Positions 17,677-25,874 of a stretch of 64,000 nucleotides of DNA are shown here, piece after piece. A program made the position numbers and the translations under genes. The notes beneath the pieces were generated by a model. It was not told where the DNA came from. It saw only the letters and a list, made by a program, of their open reading frames with translations, and did no database searches. Numbering within the stretch: position 1 is the stretch's first letter; each line of letters begins with the position of its first letter. Origin of the DNA: G963665545 sp963665545 (lineage in GTDB: Bacteria; Pseudomonadota; Gammaproteobacteria; Xanthomonadales; SZUA-36); contig CAXXKZ010000007.1 in NCBI GenBank assembly GCA_963665545.2, positions 62,001 to 126,000 of the forward strand, read 5' to 3'.

Positions 17677-18228
17677 ATGGTTGTTGCTTGCGCGCTTGAC
17701 GAGCGTGACGGGTCGTCTTTTGAAGCCTCACTTAGGCTGAAAATTCAGATTTATTACAAGATCAAATCCGGCGGCGTTAAGACATCAAAATTGATCGAAA
17801 AATGTCAGCAGATCAGGAAAAGAGCTGCAAAACTCGAAAAAGAACTCGAAGGCTTACCGGAATTGATTTCTGATCATTACCAAGATTATGTTCGCATTGA
17901 TCATATGCCGGAGAACAAAAAGGCGCACCCACAGTTAGTATCTGACGTATTGAGTAAAGTCATTGATGCATTGATATTCACTGAGAATGGATTGAAATCT
18001 CATTCAGGCAAGAAGGGGTCATTGCAAACCGAGACCGCTGCACGCCATTTTCTGACAGATTCTGCAGGAAAACTATTTGCTAGGTTCGTAAGATCGCATC
18101 CTGCGGAATCTGATGAAGTCTATTTCCTACAACAGAAGCAGTTCGTGATTGACCTATTCAAAGGCTTAAAGATCTGCGTGCCGAAAAGATTTTCTTTCTC
18201 CAAGCGATTGAATAAATTGCGTAAGTAA
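17677..18228 (+). CDS. Hypothetical island protein, 5' end possibly lost
   Basis: I do not recognise this 183-residue protein. It is AT-rich compared with the chromosome, charged and mostly helical, with a probable coiled coil around KCQQIRKRAAKLEKELEG. The frame continues upstream of ATG 17677 without a good ribosome site, as far as an in-frame TAA at 17608-17610 that is preceded in the same frame by ATG 17587. The original start may therefore have been cut off by that stop. Confidence 0.5.
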   Translation: MVVACALDERDGSSFEASLRLKIQIYYKIKSGGVKTSKLIEKCQQIRKRAAKLEKELEGLPELISDHYQDYVRIDHMPENKKAHPQLVSDVLSKVIDALIFTENGLKSHSGKKGSLQTETAARHFLTDSAGKLFARFVRSHPAESDEVYFLQQKQFVIDLFKGLKICVPKRFSFSKRLNKLRK

Positions 18229-18259
18229 GAGTTCGTCGGAAAAATATTCCGAACTCTTT
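18228..18259 (+). terminator. Hairpin after the hypothetical island gene
   Basis: A perfect 8-bp stem AGAGTTCG/CGAACTCT with a 14-base loop begins at the stop codon and is followed by only two further T residues, so terminator strength is doubtful. Confidence 0.4.
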
Positions 18260-18315
18260 ACAAGCTCCAAAAACCGCGTGATATTAATAGAGTCCTCTTG
18301 CAATTGGAGGACACA

Positions 18316-18582
18316 ATGAACGATTCAGTCCTAAATGATCCAAATGCTCTGTCTGAGCTGCAGGACTCCTCGAGCCCGCTAGAAAGCGATGCGCCGACGC
18401 CTGAGTTTGAACAGGCTTCCACGCTCAAACAATTCAGCGAAAGTTATCAGGTATCCATGCCGACAATTCATCGGTGGATCAAACACAAAAAACTAGGCAG
18501 CGTAAAAATCGGTCATCTTCGCCGAGTAACACCCGAACACGACCGGGACTTTCTTAAACGCCATAACTGTCCGGGGACCTAA
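18316..18582 (+). CDS. Excisionase-like helix-turn-helix protein
   Basis: This 88-residue protein has an acidic, Ser-rich N-terminal half and a C-terminal helix-turn-helix of the excisionase/MerR-like type: LKQFSESYQVSMPTIHRWIK followed by a GSVKIGHLRRV wing. Such proteins act in integrative elements as directionality factors or AlpA-like regulators. ATG 18316 is chosen because GGAGG (18306-18310) stands five bases upstream; the frame also opens at TTG 18298. Confidence 0.65.
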   Translation: MNDSVLNDPNALSELQDSSSPLESDAPTPEFEQASTLKQFSESYQVSMPTIHRWIKHKKLGSVKIGHLRRVTPEHDRDFLKRHNCPGT

Positions 18583-18655
18583 GATGCCGATCTCAGAGTC
18601 GGTATTTGTCTGGCGCAAGTTGGTCGACAAATGATATAGGAAACCAGAATGGAAA

Positions 18656-18680
18656 AGCCCACCGATTAACGCGGTGGGCT
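18656..18680 (+). promoter_or_regulatory. Stem-loop in the leader of the island operon
   Basis: AGCCCACCG and CGGTGGGCT form a perfect 9-bp stem with a seven-base loop, 42 bp before the 18723 start codon. There is no T tract, so it is more likely a protein-binding or mRNA-stabilising element than a terminator. Function is inferred only from position. Confidence 0.4.
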
Positions 18681-18722
18681 CATCAATCCTGCCGAGGATT
18701 GCCGCAACCGAGGAATCGCGAC

Positions 18723-18929
18723 ATGACAAGGATATCACGAAGACGGCCCTTCATTTATCAAGCTTGGCCTCCACAGTCACCAGGCCGTCAATTTGATTTG
18801 ATACTCATTGATCGGGCGGGCCCTCCCGGCAGGCGAACACTTTTCAAGCGGGACGTGTGGGCGCCAATGAAAGGCTCAAGCCTGTGGATCCCTGGGATAC
18901 TCATTCCACGGAGCTTTTTCGGTGAATGA
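18723..18929 (+). CDS. Small hypothetical island protein
   Basis: This 68-residue basic protein is not recognised. Support for its being real comes from a strong GAGGA ribosome site (18710-18714) eight bases before the ATG and from an 8-base overlap with the next gene (GTGAATGA), the coupling expected within an operon. It contains FDLILIDRAGPPGRRTLF and ends in FFGE. It lies directly behind the 18656 stem-loop. Confidence 0.45.
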   Translation: MTRISRRRPFIYQAWPPQSPGRQFDLILIDRAGPPGRRTLFKRDVWAPMKGSSLWIPGILIPRSFFGE

Positions 18930-19422
18930 TTTCACAGCACACACACAAGACGTCACCAGGCTATACGCTTCGAACGCGTGTGTCGCTCGACCAGGAGCCT
19001 ACTCGACCCAAGTGGGCGGCCGGCGGCGCAAACCCCCGTTTGGCGCAATCGTGGAACAGATACTGCGCACTCCGGAGCAGCTCAAGCAATACGCTGGCTG
19101 CCGTGCGCACCGCGGGTCCGTATGAATCGCTACGGGTCCCGATGCCTGGGATTGGAGAGAGCAACACCCTCACCTGCTGACCGTCGTATTCCCCGACGGT
19201 GAAGCACCTTCCAGTTACGATTGGTCATTCCTTCGAGAACACGAGCCACCGTTGATCCTGCCGCCGCTCGCCGATGACCTGGAGCTACGCGCTGAATTAG
19301 CGGGCGAAATGATCTTGCAGGGCGTCGCGTCCGTCCTGGCTTTGGGGAGTGATGGGCCAATGCGGTTCGCCAGACCGCAGAAATCGTCCGAGTTATCCAA
19401 CCCCGAGCGTGAAGGGACGTGA
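18922..19422 (+). pseudogene. Conserved island gene broken by an in-frame TGA
   Basis: One frame runs from GTG 18922 (GGAG ribosome site eight bases upstream) to TGA 19420-19422, which overlaps the GTG of the next gene. It is interrupted once, by TGA at 19123-19125. Both halves look like real protein: RPGAYSTQVGGRRRKPPFGAIVEQ before the stop, and ATGPDAWDWREQHPHLLTVVFPDGE after it, continuing to PPLILPPLADDLELRAELAGE. I recall this overall pattern from uncharacterised proteins of proteobacterial islands but cannot name a family. A single nonsense change (for example from CGA) is the simplest explanation. Confidence 0.6.
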
Positions 19423-20753
19423 CTGCAAAAGTAAATCAGGTGGGACCTCATGATTCCGAAGTGGTGCTCGATCCGGATACGCCCTCGTCCAAGACCGCGC
19501 GTCCCATCACTGATGAAACCCTTGTCCAAATTCGCTGCCTGGCAGACGTGAAACCGGAACCGATCCTTTGGCTATGGCCTGACAGGATCGCGAGAGGCAA
19601 ACTGACCCTCATTGCCGGCCAGCCAGGCCTCGGTAAAAGTCAAATCGCAATCAGCCTGGCCGCGGTTGTTTCCACCGGCGGAAAATGGCCGGTCGATAGG
19701 ACAACCTGCGGCGTCGGGAACGTGTTGATGCTCTCGGCAGAGGATGACGCAGCTGACACCATTCGTCCGCGCCTTGATGCTGCTGGTGCCGACGTGAGGC
19801 GTTGCTTCATTCTTGATGCAATTAAGGATGTGACGGAAGATGGGCAATTGATCCAGCGTAGCCTGAATCTCTCACGGGACCTCCACCACCTTGAGTCAGC
19901 GATCGATAATATCGGCGAAGTCTCCCTGATTATTATCGACCCTATTTCCGCCTATCTCGGGCAAACCGATAGTCACAAAAACGCGGAGGTTCGAGCCGTG
20001 CTGGCGCCGCTCTCCGAAATGGCTGCAAAACACCGGGCTGCAGTCGTTGCAATTACTCATCTGAATAAGTCAACCGGGCCTGCTCTCAGCCGAGTGATGG
20101 GATCCACAGGATTTGTCGCAGCAGCTCGCGCCGCTTTTGTCGTGGCGGCCCACCCAAATGACGAAGTTCTGAGAGTGCTCCTTCCAATGAAAAACAACAT
20201 TGGTAATGACAGTTCCGGGCTTTCGTTCCAGCTTGAGGGGGCAACCATCGGCGATGGTATTAAAACCAGCCGGGTTTGCTGGCAGTCGGAGACGGTGATG
20301 ATTAGCGCAGATCAGGTGCTGGCCCTACCGCTTAGTGACGATGAAAAATCCGTATTGGGCGATGCAAAGGAGTTCCTGTTGGACGTTTTGTCCTATGGAT
20401 CCGTGACAGCGAAGGCCATAAGAAAGGATGCATCAAGCGCCGGAATCTCCTGGCGAACCATCGAACGGGCAAAGGCTGCGCTGGGGATTGAATCGAAAAA
20501 ATCAGTCTATGGCGGGGAGTGGCGTTGGACATTGCCCGCCAACAAAGACCCCGTTACCGGAAACATGGCGGCCTTTGATATACACACTATTACTACCCCC
20601 CCTGAAAGCAAGCTATATCAAGGGGCGTACGAAGACCGCCACGAAGGCCGCCAAGACCCTACTCAAAGACCGCCAAATATCCAAAGGCCGCCAAGTTTGG
20701 GGGACGGGGAGACTGTGGCGGACTTTGGCGGCCTTGAGGATGAAGAACTATGA
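19419..20753 (+). CDS. RepA-like AAA/RecA-fold ATPase
   Basis: This 444-residue protein resembles the RecA-fold (AAA_25) ATPases of plasmid and island replication modules, such as RSF1010 RepA-type helicases. Walker A is GQPGLGKSQ (about residues 67-75), the sensor region is NVLMLSAEDD, Walker B is SLIIIDPIS and ITHLNKS follows. A small winged-helix region may lie near KAIRKDASSAGISWRTIERA. The start is GTG 19419, overlapping the previous stop. The C-terminal 40 residues are low-complexity and are encoded by an iteron-like repeat cluster. A replication or repair role within the island is inferred. Confidence 0.7.
   Translation: MTAKVNQVGPHDSEVVLDPDTPSSKTARPITDETLVQIRCLADVKPEPILWLWPDRIARGKLTLIAGQPGLGKSQIAISLAAVVSTGGKWPVDRTTCGVGNVLMLSAEDDAADTIRPRLDAAGADVRRCFILDAIKDVTEDGQLIQRSLNLSRDLHHLESAIDNIGEVSLIIIDPISAYLGQTDSHKNAEVRAVLAPLSEMAAKHRAAVVAITHLNKSTGPALSRVMGSTGFVAAARAAFVVAAHPNDEVLRVLLPMKNNIGNDSSGLSFQLEGATIGDGIKTSRVCWQSETVMISADQVLALPLSDDEKSVLGDAKEFLLDVLSYGSVTAKAIRKDASSAGISWRTIERAKAALGIESKKSVYGGEWRWTLPANKDPVTGNMAAFDIHTITTPPESKLYQGAYEDRHEGRQDPTQRPPNIQRPPSLGDGETVADFGGLEDEEL
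20632..20735 (+). repeat. Iteron-like repeat cluster, motif AAGRCCGCCAA
   Basis: Four direct copies start at 20632, 20644, 20666 and 20684. Two inverted copies lie at 20715-20725 and 20723-20735, the last forming an 11-bp match with the copy at 20684. The cluster encodes the low-complexity tail of the ATPase. Directly repeated short motifs beside a RepA-like gene are typical of initiator-binding sites, but that role is inferred. Confidence 0.5.
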
Positions 20754-20769
20754 GCGACTCCGGAGACGG

Positions 20770-21402
20770 ATGACTATGAGTGACAAGAACCTGGACAAGT
20801 TGGTGGACGAATTGGTTGATGCCAAACAGAACAGCGAGCGGCCATCGGAGCCCACCAAACTTGATCCAAAAAGGGTCAAAACCATTGTCCACCTGTCTCC
20901 CGAAGGATCGGCCGCATCAGCTCTCGTGAGACTTATTCCAGGATTGGATCTAGCGTCGATCGCATTTGAATTGCAGGAGACATACTTACGGGATTGCAAG
21001 GATCAAACAGAACGTATGCTCCGAACCCAAGCAATGGTGCTCAATGCGATATTCACCAAGTACGCCGGTGCCGCGGGAACCACGACTGACGGGGAAGCAT
21101 TCGATACCTACTTACAAACGGCGTTTCGAGCCCAAGGCCTGTGCCACCGAACCATCAGGACGCTTTTGGAATACAAGTACCCTGATCGAAAGACATTCAT
21201 TCGCGAGCAAACCAACACGCTCAATCAACAGTTCAACGCCGGGGTTGTGCCGGATCCTCAAGAAGAGAAAAATATAAATCCTGAAAACGAACTATTGGAG
21301 CAGAATGATGAATCACGGTTGGACCCTGAAACGCCGGCAGAAGCAAGCTCAGGCGATTCGACGCTGGAAACCGTGGAGGCGGTCAACCGGCCCGAAGACT
21401 GA
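20770..21402 (+). CDS. Hypothetical island protein after the RepA-like gene
   Basis: This 210-residue protein is not recognised by name. The middle (residues about 45-150) is helical and globular, containing SALVRLIPGLDLASIAFELQ, MVLNAIFTKYAG and FRAQGLCHRTIRTLLEYK; the C-terminal 50 residues are acidic and probably disordered. ATG 20770 sits behind GGAG; ATG 20776 is also possible. It follows the ATPase by 16 bp and its 3' end overlaps the next small gene, so it is part of one operon. The frame is open far upstream inside the ATPase gene, but that is a shadow. Confidence 0.6.
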   Translation: MTMSDKNLDKLVDELVDAKQNSERPSEPTKLDPKRVKTIVHLSPEGSAASALVRLIPGLDLASIAFELQETYLRDCKDQTERMLRTQAMVLNAIFTKYAGAAGTTTDGEAFDTYLQTAFRAQGLCHRTIRTLLEYKYPDRKTFIREQTNTLNQQFNAGVVPDPQEEKNINPENELLEQNDESRLDPETPAEASSGDSTLETVEAVNRPED

Positions 21403-21517
21403 TGCCGGCAAGGCGATCGCGCGAATGAATGCCTTCAAGCACGGCCATTCCCAAGAGATGCGGAGGCTCAACCGACTCAAGGCGGAGTTTGCCAGGACAG
21501 AGAGGAGCCTGCGATAA
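21305..21517 (+). CDS. Small basic island protein
   Basis: This 70-residue very basic protein contains KRRQKQAQAIRRWKPWRRSTGP and the motif GKAIARMNAFKHG. The pattern of Trp-rich basic start, STGPKT and NAFKHG is familiar from short uncharacterised proteins of proteobacterial integrated elements; it may bind nucleic acid. The ATG follows TTGGAG and overlaps the end of the preceding gene by 98 bases in another frame. Two adjacent ATG codons (21305, 21308) are possible starts. Confidence 0.6.
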   Translation: MMNHGWTLKRRQKQAQAIRRWKPWRRSTGPKTDAGKAIARMNAFKHGHSQEMRRLNRLKAEFARTERSLR

Positions 21518-21519
21518 AG

Positions 21520-21756
21520 ATGCCAACTAAACCGCTAACACTGGTCGAGTTGATGGAAGGTCCGGCGGATCCGCTTTACGAGATCTTGCCGAAATTTGTC
21601 GAGGCGAAAGGGGTTGACATTCCGACCGTTAACCTTACGGACGAGGGCGTCGACGAGCTCCGGGCGCTCCTGATCCAATGGCAGGACGGAAAATCCGGCG
21701 ACGCTGAGATCATTAATAAATTCGCGCTCCCTGATGACCCGAACGTCTATTCATGA
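21520..21756 (+). CDS. Small hypothetical island protein
   Basis: This 78-residue acidic protein is not recognised. It begins two bases after the previous stop, with a purine-rich stretch before the ATG, and has a plausible globular composition (LVELMEGPADPLYEILPKF, VNLTDEGVDELRALLIQW). Codon use is like the upstream island genes and unlike the AT-richer cargo that follows. Confidence 0.5.
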   Translation: MPTKPLTLVELMEGPADPLYEILPKFVEAKGVDIPTVNLTDEGVDELRALLIQWQDGKSGDAEIINKFALPDDPNVYS

Positions 21757-21931
21757 GCCGCGCTCGCATCACTCTGAAAGGCTGAGGCGTACAAACAGGG
21801 ACTTTCAGGTTGGGGTAGTTTCGAGAACCAATTTCTGCATAGTGCGAATTGAGGGTAATATCGACACTCGTTCTGTTAAATGTAGTTATGTGTTCCCTTA
21901 TGCTAAACAGCTTAATGAGAGGGCGGTGCAG

Positions 21932-22321
21932 ATGAGAAAATTTGGGGAAGCAGCTGTAATTGCGGCCCAACGGCTTAAAAGTGGCAAATATTCTGATCCC
22001 GTTGATGCGTGGAACAGTGCTACTAAAACAGTGTTCCCATCAAGTAGAAGTTTACAGAATAAAGGTTGTCCTCGGGGTGCATTTCTTGGTCTATGTAATG
22101 AGGGTTTAATAGATGGCTTGTCAGCCGGCGCCTATTCCAGGGCAACCAAGAATGGGCAATATGCTGTTCAAGCAATTGAGGTTCTTAGAGCTAACAGATT
22201 CATTGCCTCTCAACCCGATCTGCTCTGGAAAAAAATTGCTGGTAGTGCGAAAACACAAAATAATCAAATGGATGTGGTTGTGGGCTTGTGGGAAGCCAAG
22301 CGTATAAGTAGAGCTCTATGA
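21932..22321 (+). CDS. DUF6979-like protein
   Basis: The 129 residues match my recollection of the DUF6979 family: MRKFGEAAVIAAQRL, DPVDAWNSATKTVF, then NKGCPRGAFLGLCNEGLI, GQYAVQAIEVLR and NNQMDVVVGLWE. Function is unknown; the family is scattered and often near defence or restriction genes. A GAGAGGG ribosome site stands eight bases before ATG 21932. The frame opens earlier at 21734, but that part lacks a good start. Its stop overlaps the start of the McrB-type gene (ATGA), linking the two in expression. Confidence 0.6.
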   Translation: MRKFGEAAVIAAQRLKSGKYSDPVDAWNSATKTVFPSSRSLQNKGCPRGAFLGLCNEGLIDGLSAGAYSRATKNGQYAVQAIEVLRANRFIASQPDLLWKKIAGSAKTQNNQMDVVVGLWEAKRISRAL

Positions 22322-22941
22322 TTCCTGATGTTAAAAAAAGTGAAATCCTAGTTGCTCTGCAACTATTCGACGTTGAATTAAGAAATACGGCTGAATGGAT
22401 CGGTTGGGAAGATAAAGGCACTCAAAAATACGCAATTGAGCATGAGGGTCGCCGTTATTCCCCAAAGAAAATAATTAGCATGGCTACTGGCATTGGCCGT
22501 AACGAATTTAACGGAGGGCATGAATCAAATAGTTATTTAGAGAAGAAGGGCTTTGCAATTGAGCATGAGGGTCGCCGTTATTCCCCAAAGAAAATAATTA
22601 GCATGGCTACTGGCATTGGCCGTAACGAATTTAACGGAGGGCATGAATCAAATAGTTATTTAGAGAAGAAGGGCTTTGCTATTATTCGCTTGCGGGAAAA
22701 AAGCTTTGTGATTAAAGAGACCATAGAAAGCATTCTTGACAAGTACATTGAATCAAAAACTACTGAGCAATTCAGCCACGCTAGCAATGCAGTAAAATCA
22801 TTTAAGATGCTTGACGCGGAACTGAGTTCAAGCACCCCAGTATCAAGCAGGCCTTCTTTAACTACTTCATTCTCCTGTGGGCAAGGAAATTTTGCGCGAG
22901 TCCCTTGGTTGGCATTTCTTGATCATAGAGAAGAGTTATGA
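22318..22941 (+). pseudogene. McrB-type restriction gene, N-terminal piece
   Basis: This is the first of three pieces of one gene. Joining 22318-22932, 24327-25874 and 27268-28408 gives one uninterrupted frame of about 1,100 codons. The piece holds a small N-terminal domain (about residues 1-80, containing the repeated HEGRRYSPKKIISMATGI segment), a linker, and the start of an MrcB_N-like domain (SCGQGNFARVPWLAFLDHRE). A 41-codon segment is perfectly duplicated (22432-22677). The gene is cut after HRE by an IS256-family element; the nine bases CATAGAGAA are duplicated on both sides. The last three residues before the stop come from the element. Confidence 0.8.
22432..22677 (+). repeat. Perfect 123-bp tandem duplication
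   Basis: Bases 22432-22554 and 22555-22677 are identical, and the unit is 41 codons, so the frame is kept. It duplicates a short predicted DNA-binding-like segment of the McrB-type gene. Perfect identity points to a recent event. Confidence 0.9.
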
Positions 22942-24317
22942 TCGAATCTGGTGTTTGAGCAGTTGAAAAAAAGCGGCGTATCTGGTTGATTTGTTGTTAC
23001 CAAACTTCAAAGCAACCAAAGGAGATACGCCACTATGAACAAGAATAATGTTATTGAACTGGAACGTCGAGCAATCAGTGCCGATCCGTTGACCGAATTG
23101 CTCAAAGAAGGCGCCCGGAAGCTGCTCGCCGAAGCGGTGGAAAGTGAAGTCCAGGAGCTGCTGGCCAAGTATCAGGATTGGCGTACCGAATCAGGTCATG
23201 CCGGTGTGGTGCGCAACGGTTACCTGCCAGAACGTGAGTTGCAGACCGGCCTGGGACCGATCCGGGTGAGAATTCCCAAGGTGCGCTCGAAGACCGGTGA
23301 AGCAGTGAGTTTTCAGTCGGTGCTGGTGCCGCCATATGTGCGCAAGACAGCGACTTTCGAGGCAGCCATTCCGTGGTTGTACCTCAAAGGGGTATCCAGC
23401 GGTGAGATGGCTGAGGCGTTGCGGGTACTGGTGGGCCCGCAGGCACAGGGTCTGTCGGCCAGCACGGTATCCCGCCTGAAACAGGTATGGGCGGAGGAAT
23501 ATCGAGCGTGGAGCCAGCGTCGCCTGGGACAGGACCGGTGGGTGTATGTCTGGGCTGATGGTGTCTACAGTGGGCTGCGGGCGGAGGATGCCAAGCTCTG
23601 CGCGCTGGTGATCATTGGTGTCAATGAACGCGGCGAAAAACATTTTCTGGCGATTGAGGACGGGGTGCGGGAATCGACTCAGAGTTGGCGTGAGGTGTTG
23701 CTGAATCTGAAGTCGCGCGGCATGAGCGCCCCACAACTGGCGATTGGTGATGGTGCGATGGGTTTTTGGGCGGCGCTGGATGAAATCTTTCCGGCCAGCC
23801 GCCAGCAACGCTGCTGGATGCACAAGACCATGAATGTACTGAATTGTTTGCCGAAATCCGCACAACCCAAAGCCAAGCAGGCCCTGCACGCCATCTGGCA
23901 GGCGGAAACCAAGGATGATGCAAACAAGGCGTTTGATTTGTTTATTGAGATCTTTGAGGCGAAATACCCGAAAGCGACGAGCTGTTTGCTCAAGGATCGG
24001 GATGAACTGTTGGCATTTTATGATTTTCCGGCCCAACACTGGCAGAGCATCCGGACCAGCAACCCGATTGAATCCACCTTTGCCACCATCCGCCACCGGA
24101 CCAAAAGATCCAAAGGTTGTCTGACGCGCAATGGCATGTTGCATATGATGTTCAAATTGAGCCAGTGTGCGGAAAAGAAATGGCGCCGGCTACGCGGCTT
24201 TGATTACCTGGCCAAGGTGATTACGGGGGTGAAATTCAAAGATGGGATCGAGGTAAAAGAGATTGATCAGGTCGCCGCTTGAATCAAATGGCTAAACACC
24301 AGATTTGACAATAGCTC
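22933..24317 (+). mobile_element. IS256-family element, copy 1
   Basis: The element is 1,385 bp. Its ends are related inverted repeats: GAGTTATGATCGAATCTGG at the left and the complement of GAGCTATTGTCAAATCTGG at the right, extending through TGTTT. The target duplication is CATAGAGAA at 22924-22932 and 24318-24326. Removing the element and one duplication restores the reading frame (HRE followed by TTTTQKGVYPV). Confidence 0.9.
23035..24282 (+). CDS. IS256-family transposase (mutator type), copy 1
   Basis: This 415-residue DDE transposase has the family layout: N-terminal DPLTELLKEGARKLLAEAVE, the first Asp in YVWADGVYSGLR, the second in AIGDGAMGFWAALDE and the Glu in TSNPIESTFATIRHRT, followed by KRSKGCLTRNGML. 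A ribosome site AAGGAG precedes the ATG. The protein is identical to that of the second copy; the DNA shows at least one silent difference (23670 against 26522). It looks intact and may be active. Confidence 0.95.
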   Translation: MNKNNVIELERRAISADPLTELLKEGARKLLAEAVESEVQELLAKYQDWRTESGHAGVVRNGYLPERELQTGLGPIRVRIPKVRSKTGEAVSFQSVLVPPYVRKTATFEAAIPWLYLKGVSSGEMAEALRVLVGPQAQGLSASTVSRLKQVWAEEYRAWSQRRLGQDRWVYVWADGVYSGLRAEDAKLCALVIIGVNERGEKHFLAIEDGVRESTQSWREVLLNLKSRGMSAPQLAIGDGAMGFWAALDEIFPASRQQRCWMHKTMNVLNCLPKSAQPKAKQALHAIWQAETKDDANKAFDLFIEIFEAKYPKATSCLLKDRDELLAFYDFPAQHWQSIRTSNPIESTFATIRHRTKRSKGCLTRNGMLHMMFKLSQCAEKKWRRLRGFDYLAKVITGVKFKDGIEVKEIDQVAA

Positions 24318-24326
24318 CATAGAGAA

Positions 24327-25874
24327 ACAACCACAACTCAAAAAGGCGTCTATCCAGTGCTTCTCTTTACAGAAGACATGAGAGGGCTGTATTTAGTCTT
24401 AGGACAAGGAGTCGCCGAAGTAACTAAGGCTCTTGGGCGAATAGAGGGCCGACAAGAACTTCGGCATCGTGCCGAAATATTACGAGCTCATTGCAGCCAA
24501 CTAGCATCTGCTGGGTTCACCCTTGATGGCAATGTAAACCTCACAAAAAGTGGTGCACTTGGTACAGATTATAAGGCTGCGACGATTGCACATAGTTATT
24601 ACGCGAAGGAAAGCATTCCTGCGGACGGACATTTATTGGACGATCTGGAAAAGATGCTTCAGACATATGATCGTTACCTGGAAACCAAATCCGATCATGA
24701 ACCATCCAAAAACGATCAGCCCGAGGTAGTTCAGTTTTGGATTGTGCGTACAGCAGAAAAACAAATTAGGGATCAGACTTCAACAAGCTATTCACTGGAT
24801 ATTGGTGACGAAAGTGATCGCTTATTCAACTTTTATAAAGGTTGTATTGAAAAAGAAATAAACATTGGTGATGTGGTTTTGCTGTTAGATGAGGGCCTAT
24901 CAAGCGAGGTTCTGGCGGAAGGAAGCATTAACGAGAGCTCCCTGGTTGGTCATACTTTTAATCTAGATTTGGATTCTGTCAAACTGAAGCCAACCGAAGT
25001 CTCCCCCACAACCAACCACCAAATCATTGTCCCAGCTCTCTTCACCAGATGGCACGGTGTTGATAAAACAGGTGGCGCAACAATGCTGACGCGGGAGTAC
25101 CTTGATAAGACTCGCAAGGCCTATCTAATGTCCTGGAATCCCGAAAAATGGTCGCTAGGTGGAGCTGGCACAGAAGAAGGCCGTCTGGGTTTAAAGAAAG
25201 GTGAACGGACTACCTGGACGTGCCACACAAAAGGGATCAAACCTGGCGATCCAATTTTCATTGTTCGTGTAGGCTCGAAATGGCCACGAGCAATCATTGC
25301 TAAGGGTCGTGCATGCTCTTTTCCCCAAGTGGGCCCACACTGGGATGAGGACAAGAAAGGTAAAGAGTATCGATTTGTTTTGGCAGAATTTGAAGAAATT
25401 CGTGATGGGTTGAATGAAGATGCCCTTGAAATTGAAGAGTTGGAGAATCGGTTCCCCGATCAGAAGTGGTCGCCTCAATCTTCTGGTATCGAGATTAGGG
25501 CAGAGTACCGAGACAGACTTCACAGACTCTGGAATGGAAGCAGTGAGACTCACTGGATATTGAAACTTTTCCGGACCTATATCGAGAACAAGTCCAGAGA
25601 AGAATGGCGCGCGGGTTATCGTGAAACAACCCAGCTAGTTGCCTCGGCCAAAAATGACCATTCGCTACTTGACGAAGATTTACTGGAAACTATCTGGTTC
25701 CGTTCCAACAATGGTATCGCACACGCTGGGCAGGGCCAGTTGCCTCGAAAGATTTTTGAAAACCTTCTACCCAAGCTCAGAGATTTTACACTAGCGATTT
25801 TTCAAGATCCCTCTGCAGGGACTTTCGATACCATAATTTCTGAGTTTGAGACTCTGAAGGCCGGCGGCGAGGTC
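24327..25874 (+). pseudogene. McrB-type restriction gene, middle piece
   Basis: The frame continues from the N-terminal piece with TTTTQKGVYPVLLFTEDMRG and LYLVLGQGV, the second half of an MrcB_N-like domain (DUF3578), a predicted substrate- or DNA-recognition module of McrB-like enzymes. Farther on, about 25100-25420, an EVE/PUA-like fold is suggested by YLMSWNPEKW, GIKPGDPIFIVRVG and PRAIIAKGRA, a fold that reads modified bases. Both are family inferences. An open frame persists from GTG 24357 into the second IS, ending at 25925, but its last 17 residues are IS sequence. Base composition is AT-richer than the chromosome. Confidence 0.75.

Noticed and set aside
20428..20769. Upstream extension of the 210-residue island gene
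   Set aside because: It lies inside the ATPase gene; a ribosome site and natural start are found only at 20770-20776.
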